Below, piece after piece: positions 15,883 to 23,880 of a stretch of DNA of 25,097 bases; position 1 is the first letter of the stretch; each line of letters opens with the position of its first letter. The position numbers and the translations under genes are program-made. The notes under the pieces are model-generated. The model was not told the DNA's origin and did not search any database. It was given only the letters and a program-made list of their open reading frames with translations. The DNA is from CAZOSF01 sp964582415 (GTDB lineage: Bacteria; Bacteroidota; Bacteroidia; Flavobacteriales; Flavobacteriaceae): assembly GCA_964582415.1 (NCBI GenBank), contig CAZOSF010000034.1, positions 1 to 25,097 on the forward strand, given 5' to 3'.

Positions 15883-15913
15883 TTGTTGAAATGCCATAAA
15901 AACACTAATTTTG
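15883..15913 (+). promoter_or_regulatory. Promoter of tig (TTG-N20-TAATTTTG)
   Basis: The -33 box TTG (15883-15885) and a perfect -7 box TAATTTTG (15906-15913) are 20 bases apart, which agrees with the Bacteroidota primary sigma-factor promoter. Transcription should begin near 15920, about 20 bases before the tig ATG. Confidence 0.8.
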
Positions 15914-15939
15914 CACCCAATTTTTAAGGGTTTAACCAA

Positions 15940-17262
15940 ATGAATATCACAAAGAAAGAAATCGATAGTCTAAATGCCTTGCTTACGGTGGAGATCAAAA
16001 AAGATGATTATGCCGAAAAGGTGGAAAATGTATTGAATAACTACCGTAAGAATGCCAATATACCCGGTTTCCGAAAAGGTCACATTCCTCTGGGAATGGT
16101 CAAGAAACAATTCGGAAGAGCCGTGTTGGTAGAAGAGGTAAATAAATTGTTGCAGGATAATCTTCAAAAATATCTGAGTGAAGAGAAACTTGACATCCTT
16201 GGGAACCCACTTCCAAAAAATGAATCCGATATCAATTGGGAAGGTGAAGATTTTGCTTTCGAATTCGAACTGGGATTAGTACCTGAATTTACAGTAGATC
16301 TTAATAAAAAAGCAACTACCCAATACAAGGTTGTTGCCGATAAAAAGATGATCGACAACCAGGTAAAAACCATTCGTAAACAATATGGGAAATTGGTGCC
16401 GCAAGAAAAGGTTACGAAAGGGGTTGAGATTACTGGAACTTTTACTTCCGAAGAAAAGGAAATCGAAAAGCGAACAACCTTTGACATGGAAACCATTAAC
16501 GCCAAGAAGCAGTTGGATGTTTTGATGGGAGCTAAAGTAGGTGATGTGGTGACCTTAAAAACAAAGAACTTGTTTATGGACGACCACGATAATCAAAAGC
16601 ATTTTGGGGTTTCCCATGACGACGCCCATGGTTTGGATATCGAGGTGAAACTCACCATTGAGGAAATCAACAAACGCGAAGAAGCGGAATTAAATCAAGA
16701 GTTTTTCGATAAGTTATTTGGGGAAGGTGAAGTGAAATCCGAGAAGGAATTGAAAGAAAAAATCAAAGAAGACGCGGAACGTCAATTCGAGCAACAAAGT
16801 GACCAGAAGTTGTTGAATGATGTCGTGGAAACCTTGATTGAAACTACCAAGTTCGATTTGCCAGCCGAATTTTTGAAGCGCTGGATCAAATCAACTGGCG
16901 AAGGTAAAATGACAGAGGAAGAAGCTGCTGCCGAATACGAGCGTAGCGAAAAAGGACTTCGTTACCAACTTATCGAGGGTAAATTGCGTGAGGAGCATGA
17001 GTCGTTGAAAATTACTTTCGACGAGTTAAAGGATTATACTTCTGGAATGATTCGCATGCAAATGGCACAATTCGGTCAGTTGAATCCGACCGAGGAAGAA
17101 GTAAATGGTATTGTAGCTCGAATTTTAAGCAATGAAGAGGAAGTGCGACGTTTGTCGGAGCAGTTGAATACCAACAAGTTGCTTCAGTTCTTTAAGGAAA
17201 ACGCAAAATTGAAGACCAAGGAAGTAAGTTATGATGAATTCATCAAGGAAGCTTACGCCTAA
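15940..17262 (+). CDS. tig: Trigger factor
   Basis: 440 residues. It binds the ribosome near the peptide exit and shields nascent chains. The N-terminal ribosome-binding domain contains the signature GFRKG (residues 43-47) in IPGFRKGHIPLGMVKKQFG. The middle part, expected to be a FKBP-type prolyl isomerase domain, is poorly conserved (about 150-245), as often in Bacteroidota, so isomerase activity is doubtful. The C-terminal helical chaperone arms follow (ELKEKIKEDAERQFEQQSDQ..., FDLPAEFLKRWI). It is followed by a terminator and then clpP-clpX, the usual neighbours in bacteria. Confidence 0.95.
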   Translation: MNITKKEIDSLNALLTVEIKKDDYAEKVENVLNNYRKNANIPGFRKGHIPLGMVKKQFGRAVLVEEVNKLLQDNLQKYLSEEKLDILGNPLPKNESDINWEGEDFAFEFELGLVPEFTVDLNKKATTQYKVVADKKMIDNQVKTIRKQYGKLVPQEKVTKGVEITGTFTSEEKEIEKRTTFDMETINAKKQLDVLMGAKVGDVVTLKTKNLFMDDHDNQKHFGVSHDDAHGLDIEVKLTIEEINKREEAELNQEFFDKLFGEGEVKSEKELKEKIKEDAERQFEQQSDQKLLNDVVETLIETTKFDLPAEFLKRWIKSTGEGKMTEEEAAAEYERSEKGLRYQLIEGKLREEHESLKITFDELKDYTSGMIRMQMAQFGQLNPTEEEVNGIVARILSNEEEVRRLSEQLNTNKLLQFFKENAKLKTKEVSYDEFIKEAYA

Positions 17263-17287
17263 TTCAGCGATAAAATAGTTATCTTTA

Positions 17288-17321
17288 AGGCGTTGAATTA
17301 GTAATTTCAGCGCCTTTTTTT
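17288..17321 (+). terminator. Rho-independent terminator after tig
   Basis: AGGCGTTGAA pairs with TTTCAGCGCCT (10 pairs, one of them G-T) across a loop with TTAGTAA, followed by seven T residues to 17321. It separates tig from clpP, which therefore needs its own promoter or receives read-through. Confidence 0.75.
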
Positions 17322-17345
17322 GACCCTAAAAACGAACGAATTTTT

Positions 17346-18023
17346 ATGAACTACGGAAAAGAATTTAAGGACTTTGCCATTAAGGATCAAGGCATAAGCA
17401 GTACCTATTACGATCAGGTAATCAGCAGCATGTATCCCGTAGGACTTACGCCCAATATCATCGAGGAGCGTAAGATGAACATTGCCATTTTCGATGTGTT
17501 TTCCCGTTTGATGATGGACCGAATCATCTTTTTGGGAACTGGCATTAACGACCAAGTGGCGAATATTGTACAGGCTCAGTTATTGTTCTTGGAAAGCGTG
17601 GACGCTTCCAAGGATATTTCTATCTATATCAACTCTCCGGGAGGTAGTGTATATGCTGGTCTGGGAATTTATGATACCATGCAGTTTATCAAGCCAGATG
17701 TTGCAACCATTTGTACGGGTATGGCTGCTTCCATGGCAGCGGTTCTGCTCTGTGCTGGTGAAAAAGGAAAACGAAGCGGATTACCCCACTCTCGAGTAAT
17801 GATTCACCAACCCATGGGAGGAGCGCAAGGGCAGGCCAGTGATATCGAAATCACTGCCAAAGAAATCCTTACCCTGAGAGACGAACTCTATGAAATCATT
17901 GCAAAACATTCTGGTCAGAGTGTCGAAAAAGTCTACGAAGACAGTGACCGTGATTTTTGGATGAAAGCCGATAAAGCTTTGGAATACGGAATGATCGATG
18001 AGATTTTAAGCCGTACGAAATAA
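17346..18023 (+). CDS. clpP: ATP-dependent Clp protease proteolytic subunit
   Basis: 225 residues. Catalytic triad Ser129 (GMAASMA), His154 (MIHQPMGG) and Asp203 (DSDRD), with the same spacing as in E. coli ClpP. The oxyanion strand INSPGGSV lies at 95-102 and the hydrophobic-pocket region at 59-82 (DRIIFLGTGINDQVANIVQAQLLFLE-type). The N-terminus is about 15-20 residues longer than in E. coli and is probably removed as a propeptide. ClpP forms a 14-mer chamber capped by ClpX, whose gene begins 11 bases downstream. Confidence 0.98.
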   Translation: MNYGKEFKDFAIKDQGISSTYYDQVISSMYPVGLTPNIIEERKMNIAIFDVFSRLMMDRIIFLGTGINDQVANIVQAQLLFLESVDASKDISIYINSPGGSVYAGLGIYDTMQFIKPDVATICTGMAASMAAVLLCAGEKGKRSGLPHSRVMIHQPMGGAQGQASDIEITAKEILTLRDELYEIIAKHSGQSVEKVYEDSDRDFWMKADKALEYGMIDEILSRTK

Positions 18024-18034
18024 AAATGTAATCT

Positions 18035-19264
18035 ATGTCGAAAGAAGAATTGGAATGTTCCTTTTGTGGTCGTAAAAAAGCCGAAACCAATCTGCTTATT
18101 GCCGGATTGGATGCCCATATTTGCGATCGGTGCATCGAACAGGCACATGGTATTGTGTTGGAGGAAGCTTTGCACTCAAGTAATAATGAGCTTTCCAAGG
18201 AAATGATGTTGAAAAAGCCAAAGGCAATCAAAGCTTTTTTGGACGATTATATCATTGGGCAGGACCATACAAAAAAGGTAATGTCTGTTGCTGTATATAA
18301 TCACTACAAACGATTGTTGCAGCCCAAAAGTGACGATGAAATTGAAATCCAAAAAAGCAATATCATCATTGTGGGCCAAACAGGAACCGGAAAAACTTTG
18401 ATGGCTAAAACCATTGCTAGAATGCTAAACGTTCCCTTGGCGATTGTGGATGCCACAGTTTTGACGGAAGCTGGTTACGTTGGTGAGGATGTGGAAAGTA
18501 TTCTTACCCGTTTGTTGCAGGCGGCCGACTATAATGTGGAAAAAGCTCAAAATGGGATCGTGTTTATCGATGAGATAGATAAGATTGCCCGAAAGAGCGA
18601 TAACCCTTCTATAACTCGAGATGTTAGTGGCGAAGGCGTGCAGCAGGCCTTATTGAAATTACTGGAAGGAACCGTGGTCAATGTACCGCCTAAGGGAGGG
18701 CGAAAACATCCCGATCAGAAGTTTATCGAAGTCAATACCGAAAACATCCTGTTCATTGCAGGGGGTGCTTTCGATGGAATCGAAAACCAAATCTCTAAGC
18801 GTCTGAATATGCAGGCCGTGGGATACGGAGCTTCAATGGCTGATAAATTGGAGCGGGATAATCTGCTACATTATATTATTCCCAAGGATTTAAGGGACTA
18901 CGGATTGATTCCCGAAATTATTGGAAGGTTACCGGTACTCACTTATATGAATCCATTGGATCGTGAAACCTTGCGTTCGATCCTAACCGAACCGAAAAAT
19001 GCTATTATCAAGCAATACAAGAAATTGTTTGAAATGGATGATATCGATTTTGTGATTACGGAAGACGCTTTGGAGTATATTGTCGATCAAGCGGTCGAAT
19101 ACAAGTTGGGAGCACGTGGCTTACGTTCCTTATGCGAGGCCGTGCTTACCGATGCGATGTTCGAATTACCGGGAACGGAGGATAGCGAGTTGCGCGTAAC
19201 CAGAACCTATGCTGAAGAAAAATTAAATAAAGCGACGATTAAAAAACTAAAGGCGGTATCATAA
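18035..19264 (+). CDS. clpX: ATP-dependent Clp protease ATP-binding subunit ClpX
   Basis: 409 residues. The zinc-binding domain has Cys8, Cys11, Cys30 and Cys33 (CSFCGRK...ICDRC). The AAA+ module shows Walker A GQTGTGKT (114-121), the pore loop GYVGED (147-152), Walker B VFIDEID (176-182) and the C-terminal sensor region YKLGARGLRSLCEAVL. The ClpP-docking loop reads VGYG where E. coli has IGFG, a conservative change. It unfolds tagged proteins and feeds them to ClpP. It is in one operon with clpP and ends at a strong terminator. Confidence 0.98.
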   Translation: MSKEELECSFCGRKKAETNLLIAGLDAHICDRCIEQAHGIVLEEALHSSNNELSKEMMLKKPKAIKAFLDDYIIGQDHTKKVMSVAVYNHYKRLLQPKSDDEIEIQKSNIIIVGQTGTGKTLMAKTIARMLNVPLAIVDATVLTEAGYVGEDVESILTRLLQAADYNVEKAQNGIVFIDEIDKIARKSDNPSITRDVSGEGVQQALLKLLEGTVVNVPPKGGRKHPDQKFIEVNTENILFIAGGAFDGIENQISKRLNMQAVGYGASMADKLERDNLLHYIIPKDLRDYGLIPEIIGRLPVLTYMNPLDRETLRSILTEPKNAIIKQYKKLFEMDDIDFVITEDALEYIVDQAVEYKLGARGLRSLCEAVLTDAMFELPGTEDSELRVTRTYAEEKLNKATIKKLKAVS

Positions 19265-19284
19265 GTTTCCCCATTAAATAAATG

Positions 19285-19314
19285 AAAAAACCCTCGGATT
19301 CCGAGGGTTTTTTT
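19285..19314. terminator. Bidirectional rho-independent terminator after clpX
   Basis: AAAAAA-CCCTCGG-ATT-CCGAGGG-TTTTTTT: a 7-bp GC-rich stem, extended by A/T pairs, three-base loop, and runs of A and T on both sides. It serves clpX on the + strand and the small lipoprotein gene (stop at 19332) on the - strand. Confidence 0.94.
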
Positions 19315-19331
19315 ATAGACTAATTCATCAC

Positions 19332-19508
19332 CTAAGGAGCGGCAATAACCGTTTGCACTTTGGTGTGAAGCACCTTCTGATGCATCAGTTCTTTTTTGTT
19401 CTTTAGGGTATATCCCGCAAGTTCGGATTCCCCGGTTTTTTGAGTCGTTGCACAAGAGGCAAAAGCCAAAGCAACAATAATAAATAGTGTACTTCTTAAA
19501 GTTCTCAT
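19332..19508 (-). CDS. Small lipoprotein of unknown function (58 aa)
   Basis: From the ATG at 19508 the peptide is 58 residues: a lipoprotein signal (MRTLRSTLFIIVALAFASC, lipobox FASC, cysteine 19) and a mature part of only 40 residues that is polar and Lys-rich (TGESELAGYTLKNKKEL). The frame extends upstream to 19547, but the extra residues would precede the signal and overlap the promoter. A near-perfect promoter and a terminator flank it, so it is a stand-alone transcription unit and very likely real. I recognise no family. It should be anchored in a membrane, facing the periplasm or outside. Confidence 0.75.
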   Translation of the reverse strand: MRTLRSTLFIIVALAFASCATTQKTGESELAGYTLKNKKELMHQKVLHTKVQTVIAAP

Positions 19509-19535
19509 TACAGCCCCAATTGTAATTAGATAGTA

Positions 19536-19567
19536 CAAACGTACCATGTAAGAAAAGTACTACCAAA
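19536..19567 (-). promoter_or_regulatory. Promoter of the small lipoprotein gene (TTTG-N20-TACGTTTG)
   Basis: On the - strand the -33 box TTTG (19567-19564) and the perfect -7 box TACGTTTG (19543-19536) are 20 bases apart. This is one of the best promoters in the window. Transcription should begin near 19530, about 20 bases before the ATG at 19508. Confidence 0.85.
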
Positions 19568-19641
19568 AGATTTAGTTGAATCCTAGAAAATAATCGATAA
19601 AGTGCAAAACAAGGTTGGTAACTCTTGAAAAAACGGAACTT

Positions 19642-21156
19642 TTATGCGTTCATTTTCAGGAGTTCCTCAATATAATCTCGGCTATTAGAAAGCCTTGGTA
19701 CTTTATGTTGTCCCCCTAATTTATTGTTGGCTTTCAACCAATCATAGAAGAGGTTCTCACGTGCCGAATGTACTGTAGGCGCATTCAATGTGGTATTGTT
19801 ATAACGCTTCGCTTCATAGTCGCTATTCACCTCTTGCAAGGTTTTATCCAAAATATCGGTGAATGTATTCATGCATGATGGGGGAGTTCTAAATTCGATA
19901 ATCCATTCATGAGCCCCTTTTTCCTTTCCTTTCATAAAGATTGGGCCAGCCGTGTAATCCAAAATCTCCGCTTGGGTTTCATGGGCCGTTTTCTTCAACG
20001 CCTTTTCAGCATTTTCAATAATCAACTCCTCTCCGAATACATTGATATGATGTTTGGTTCGTCCGCTGATTTTTAATCGATACGGTCGAATCGAGGTAAA
20101 ACGTACTGTATCTCCAATAAGATAGCGCCATAGCCCAGCGTTGGTGGTTATGACCATGGCATAATTTTTATCTACTTCTACCTCGCCCAATGGGATCGCT
20201 TTCTGTTGGGAGGTACCAAACGTTTCCATGGGGATAAATTCGTAGAATATGCCATAATCCAACATCAGGAGCAATTCTTTGCTTTCGTTCTGGTCCTGAA
20301 TCGCAAAAAAACCTTCCGAAGCATTGTAGATTTCATAATAACGGAAATCTTCTCGGGGGAGTAGTTTTTTATATTGCTCTGCATAGGGTTCAAAACTCAC
20401 GCCGCCATGGAAATACACTTCCAATGAAGGCCAGACCTCCAAGAGATTTTCCTTCCCGGTGGTTTGAATTACATTGTTTAAAAGCACCAACATCCAAGAT
20501 GGAACCCCGGCCAAACTGCTCACCTTTTCTTTTATGGTTTCGTTGACGATGGCTTGCATTTTGGTTTCCCAATCGGACATCAGCGAAACTTCATTGCTTG
20601 GAGTACTGCTAAATTCCGCCCAAAAAGGCATATTGTCGATTAGTATGGCGGACAAATCCCCGAAGGCAGTACCGTTTTCCCTGTACAGTTCCTTGCTGCC
20701 ACCAAGCCTCAAACTCTTACCAACGAACAATTGCGAATCTGGGTTGTTGTGAAAATAAATACACAAAAGATCCTTGCTTGCAGCATAATGGCAATCCTCC
20801 AAGCTGTCCATGCTTACAGGAATGAATTTGCTTTTCGAATTGGTTGTACCACTGGACTTAGCGAACCACTTAATGGGGGTGGGCCAAAAAATATTGGTCT
20901 CTCCCCTCCGCGCCCTTTCGATCATTGCCTCATTATCTTCGTAGGTGGTAATGGGTATTCTTTCAGTAAAGGTTTGATAATTTGTGATGGAAGCAAAATC
21001 GTATTTCTTGCCAATCTCTGTATTCTTTGCTGTTTGAATTAAGTTGGAAAGCACTTCTTGTTGTACTTCCACAGGGTATTTCAGAAAAAGTTCGATTTGA
21101 TGAAACCGCTTTTTCAGAATCCAGGAAGCAATAGAATTGACTATGGGAATTGGCAT
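19642..21156 (-). CDS. GH3-family acyl-adenylate-forming protein
   Basis: 504 residues covering the whole GH3 fold. N-terminal FAKSSGTTNSKSKFIPVS (residues 98-115) is the ATP/AMP phosphate loop; YEIYNASEGFFAIQD is the second motif; ITTNAGLWRYLIGDTVRF the third; and KISGRTKHHINVFGEELI leads into the small C-terminal domain. In plants GH3 enzymes join amino acids to auxin or jasmonate by way of an acyl-adenylate; bacterial members are common in Bacteroidota but their substrates are not established. It is transcribed divergently from the DUF2797 gene, 42 bases away. No signal peptide, so cytoplasmic. Annotation pipelines may call it an auxin-responsive promoter protein, which is misleading. Confidence 0.93.
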   Translation of the reverse strand: MPIPIVNSIASWILKKRFHQIELFLKYPVEVQQEVLSNLIQTAKNTEIGKKYDFASITNYQTFTERIPITTYEDNEAMIERARRGETNIFWPTPIKWFAKSSGTTNSKSKFIPVSMDSLEDCHYAASKDLLCIYFHNNPDSQLFVGKSLRLGGSKELYRENGTAFGDLSAILIDNMPFWAEFSSTPSNEVSLMSDWETKMQAIVNETIKEKVSSLAGVPSWMLVLLNNVIQTTGKENLLEVWPSLEVYFHGGVSFEPYAEQYKKLLPREDFRYYEIYNASEGFFAIQDQNESKELLLMLDYGIFYEFIPMETFGTSQQKAIPLGEVEVDKNYAMVITTNAGLWRYLIGDTVRFTSIRPYRLKISGRTKHHINVFGEELIIENAEKALKKTAHETQAEILDYTAGPIFMKGKEKGAHEWIIEFRTPPSCMNTFTDILDKTLQEVNSDYEAKRYNNTTLNAPTVHSARENLFYDWLKANNKLGGQHKVPRLSNSRDYIEELLKMNA

Positions 21157-21198
21157 TTTTTACCCTATCTTTAAGTCCTAAAAATAGTAATTTTTTGT

Positions 21199-21996
21199 AT
21201 GCAGTTTGAAGGCGTTCTTACCAAAATGATCACTGAAAATGGCCATCCCATTCAGTACTATCTCAAAACTGAAGGTAACTTCATCAATGTAAACCAATTA
21301 CTCAATAAAAACATTAGCATTAAATTCTTGCGCTATCAATGTTTGGAGTGTGGTTTGGACAAGCCTATTTTTAGGATGGGGTTTTGTAAAGAGTGCTTTT
21401 TTGAAGCCCCCCAAGCGGCCGATTGGGTAGTTCATCCCGAACTTAGCAAGGCCCATTTGGGGATTGAAGAGCGCGATCTTGAATTCGAGAAACGTGTCCA
21501 ACTTCAGCCGCATATCGTGTATCTCGCCAACAGTAGCAGCGTGAAGGTGGGGGTAACCCGAAAGAACCAAGTGCCCACTCGATGGATCGACCAGGGAGCG
21601 CATGAAGCTATAGAAATTGTCGAAGTGCCCAATCGTTATTTGGCGGGTATTACCGAAGTTGCCCTCAAGGATCATGTTTCCGACAAGACCAATTGGAGAA
21701 ATATGCTTAAGAATGATGTTACGGATGAAGACTTGGTAGAATGGAGGAATAAGTTGAAAGAATACATTCCAGAGGAAGCCAAGGAATACTTTATCGCCAA
21801 TAATACGGAGACCGATCTCGAATTCCCCGTACTTAGATATCCCGAAAAACCATCCAGTTTAAATTTGGAAAAAACACCCGAATACTCGGGAAAATTAGAA
21901 GGTATTAAAGCACAGTATCTCATTTTTGAAGACGATACAGTATTCAATGTTCGCGGGAACGAAGGCTATGTTGTGGGGATAACCGTGTTAGGCTAA
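21199..21996 (+). CDS. DUF2797 protein with zinc ribbon and GIY-YIG-like segment
   Basis: 265 residues. A zinc-ribbon-like pair, Cys48-x2-Cys51 and Cys63-x2-Cys66 (CLECG...FCKECF), is followed by the DUF2797 core at about 100-140: HIVYLAN, then VKVGVTR and PTRWIDQGA. The order Tyr-x-x...Lys-Val-Gly-x-Thr...Arg resembles the opening of GIY-YIG nuclease domains, so nucleic-acid binding is a reasonable guess but not proven. No signal peptide. It is divergent from the GH3 gene and overlaps the convergent transporter gene by nine bases at the 3' ends. Confidence 0.88.
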   Translation: MQFEGVLTKMITENGHPIQYYLKTEGNFINVNQLLNKNISIKFLRYQCLECGLDKPIFRMGFCKECFFEAPQAADWVVHPELSKAHLGIEERDLEFEKRVQLQPHIVYLANSSSVKVGVTRKNQVPTRWIDQGAHEAIEIVEVPNRYLAGITEVALKDHVSDKTNWRNMLKNDVTDEDLVEWRNKLKEYIPEEAKEYFIANNTETDLEFPVLRYPEKPSSLNLEKTPEYSGKLEGIKAQYLIFEDDTVFNVRGNEGYVVGITVLG

Positions 21997-22677
21997 CTCT
22001 AATTCCTCCGCATGTTGGAGTCCGAATTTTCTTCGAAGCAAATACACCGATAAATAGAGAAAAGGGGTATCGCAGGCGGCAATGAGCACTTTAAATAGAA
22101 ATCCACTGATCAAAAGACTCGTAAACAAAGACCATTCAATTTTTCCAAAACTACAGAGCAGTACCAATACTGTTAGGGTATCGACAAACTGTGAGCTAAA
22201 GGTCGAAAAATTGTTCCGCAGCCAAAGGTGCTTTCCTTTGGTGACCCGTTTCCAGAAGTGAAAAATATGGATATCGATATACTGTGCCAAGAGATAGGCC
22301 ATCATGGAGGCTAGTACGGCAACCGCGGTGGCACCAAACACCTTGGTGAACAATGTATCATTTACTGGGCTCCAAGCCGTGGCAGGAACGGCATTGGAAG
22401 TATAAACAATCAGCATCGAGAAAAAAGAAGCGAAAATACCCGTGGTCACAACTTGGTTGGCCATTTTCTTTCCATATACTTCACTGATGATATCGGTAAT
22501 TAAAAAGGTGATTGGGTAAGGTAAAATACCCACCGAAATCTCAAAACGATAGATTCCGAAGAAATCCCAATAGAAAAACTTTTGGAAGATAAGGTTGGAA
22601 ACCACCAAAGAGCAAATGAACAAAGCAGCGAGGACGAGATAGATTCGGTACGCCTTTCGAGTGTCGGTTGTTTTCAA
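21988..22677 (-). CDS. yhhQ: Queuosine precursor transporter (YhhQ/DUF165 family)
   Basis: 229 residues with about six membrane helices (first at 10-30, YLVLAALFICSLVVSNLIF). The family signature ISVGILPYPITFLITDIISEVYGKK is at about 47-71, and the later FSTFSSQFVDTLTVL motif is present. The E. coli homologue imports queuosine precursors for tRNA modification; here substrate is inferred from the family. The only start codon before the first helix is a TTG at 22677. The frame is closed by a TAA 21 bases upstream of it, so no ATG is possible. The gene is divergent from the folK fusion and overlaps DUF2797 by nine bases. Confidence 0.92.
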   Translation of the reverse strand: MKTTDTRKAYRIYLVLAALFICSLVVSNLIFQKFFYWDFFGIYRFEISVGILPYPITFLITDIISEVYGKKMANQVVTTGIFASFFSMLIVYTSNAVPATAWSPVNDTLFTKVFGATAVAVLASMMAYLLAQYIDIHIFHFWKRVTKGKHLWLRNNFSTFSSQFVDTLTVLVLLCSFGKIEWSLFTSLLISGFLFKVLIAACDTPFLYLSVYLLRRKFGLQHAEELELA

Positions 22678-22761
22678 TACACTAAAATTTGTTGGTTAAT
22701 GGGTCGCTTTTGGTGTAGGTTGCGTATTTTCGTCCTCCTAAAGTAAGATATTATCCAACCA

Positions 22762-23880
22762 CTGCAAAACATATATCTTTCACTGGGGAGTAACCTAGGG
22801 AACAAGTTCGATTTTCTGCAACAGGGAGTGAACCATCTTTTTAACGAAGTGGGGAGTATTGAACGTATTTCTTCGGTGTATGAAACTCCAGCCATGGGTT
22901 TTGAAGGAGATGATTTCCTGAATTGTGTGGTTTGGATAAAGACCAGCTTAAGCGCCAGTCACGTATTGAAAAAGATTCTTGAAATTGAAAAGATCATGGG
23001 GCGTGAACGGAAGGAAGTGGATGGATATTCTTCCCGTACCTTAGACATAGATCTGTTGTTTTATGGTGACCAAGTCATCGAGAAACAAAATCTCACAGTA
23101 CCCCACCCTGGAATTCCGGAACGCAAGTTTGTACTGCAGCCTATGGCCGAGGTGAATGGAAGTTTTATCCACCCGGTCTTTCAGAAAAACATGGTCTGGT
23201 TGTTGGCCAAAACCAAAGATGAGGCACGTATCCAAAAAATCGCCAAATGGTTGCGGAACCCCATTCATGATTTCGATAGAGGGCAATACAATTACATTGC
23301 CATTGAAGGTAATATTGGGGCTGGGAAAACCAGTTTGGCTACCCAGATGGCCGCAGATTTCAATGCCAAGTTGATTTTGGAGCGTTTTATGGAAAATCCA
23401 TTTCTTCCAAAGTTTTATGAAGAACCGCATCGCTATGCCTTTCCATTGGAAATGTCCTTTTTGGCCGATCGTTACCAGCAATTGGTGGAAGACATTACCC
23501 AATTCGACTTATTCAAGGAGTGTGTGGTGGCAGATTACGATGTTTTCAAATCGATGATCTTTGCCAAAATTACGCTTACCGAAGAGGAGTATACCCTCTA
23601 CAAGAAATTATTTCATCTCATGCACAAGGAGCTTCCGCGTCCCGATTTGTACGTATATCTTTATCAAAACACCGATCGATTATTGGAAAATATACAGAAA
23701 AGGGGTCGGAAATTCGAGCGGAATATTGAAGGGACCTACCTTAAGCAAATCAATGATGGATACTTGGAATTTATCAAAAACCAGCATCTAGAAACGATTA
23801 AAATGATCGATATCACCGGGATGGATTTTGTAAAACACCGAAGCGATTACGTTAAGGTCTTGCGGGAAATTTTAAGCTAA
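22762..23880 (+). CDS. folK: Bifunctional HPPK (FolK) - deoxynucleoside kinase fusion
   Basis: Two enzymes in one chain, about 372 residues. Part 1 (1-150) is 6-hydroxymethyl-7,8-dihydropterin pyrophosphokinase of folate synthesis: IYLSLGSNLGNK at the start, ETPAMGF, and the signature SSRTLDIDLLFYGD with PHPGIPERKFVLQPM. Part 2 (175-372) is a deoxynucleoside kinase: Walker A EGNIGAGKT (182-190), ERFMENPFL, ADRYQQ, PRPDLYVYL and the arginine-rich lid RGRKFERNIE. The fusion is known in Bacteroidota. A GTG at 22828 lies inside the HPPK domain and cannot be the start, since LGSN is upstream of it. Between the in-frame TAA at 22744 and LGSN there is no ATG, GTG or TTG; I chose the CTG at 22762 (Y at residue 5 as in E. 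coli HPPK), but ATT at 22750 is an alternative. Confidence 0.9.
   Translation: MQNIYLSLGSNLGNKFDFLQQGVNHLFNEVGSIERISSVYETPAMGFEGDDFLNCVVWIKTSLSASHVLKKILEIEKIMGRERKEVDGYSSRTLDIDLLFYGDQVIEKQNLTVPHPGIPERKFVLQPMAEVNGSFIHPVFQKNMVWLLAKTKDEARIQKIAKWLRNPIHDFDRGQYNYIAIEGNIGAGKTSLATQMAADFNAKLILERFMENPFLPKFYEEPHRYAFPLEMSFLADRYQQLVEDITQFDLFKECVVADYDVFKSMIFAKITLTEEEYTLYKKLFHLMHKELPRPDLYVYLYQNTDRLLENIQKRGRKFERNIEGTYLKQINDGYLEFIKNQHLETIKMIDITGMDFVKHRSDYVKVLREILS

Noticed and set aside
19207..19566. 119-codon open frame on the - strand across the clpX end and the lipoprotein gene
   Set aside because: It runs antisense through the clpX C-terminus and the terminator, and a different frame with a good promoter and lipobox fits much better.
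22828..22830. GTG at 22828 as start of the folK fusion
   Set aside because: It would remove the LGSN motif at the start of the HPPK domain, which is intact upstream in the same frame.
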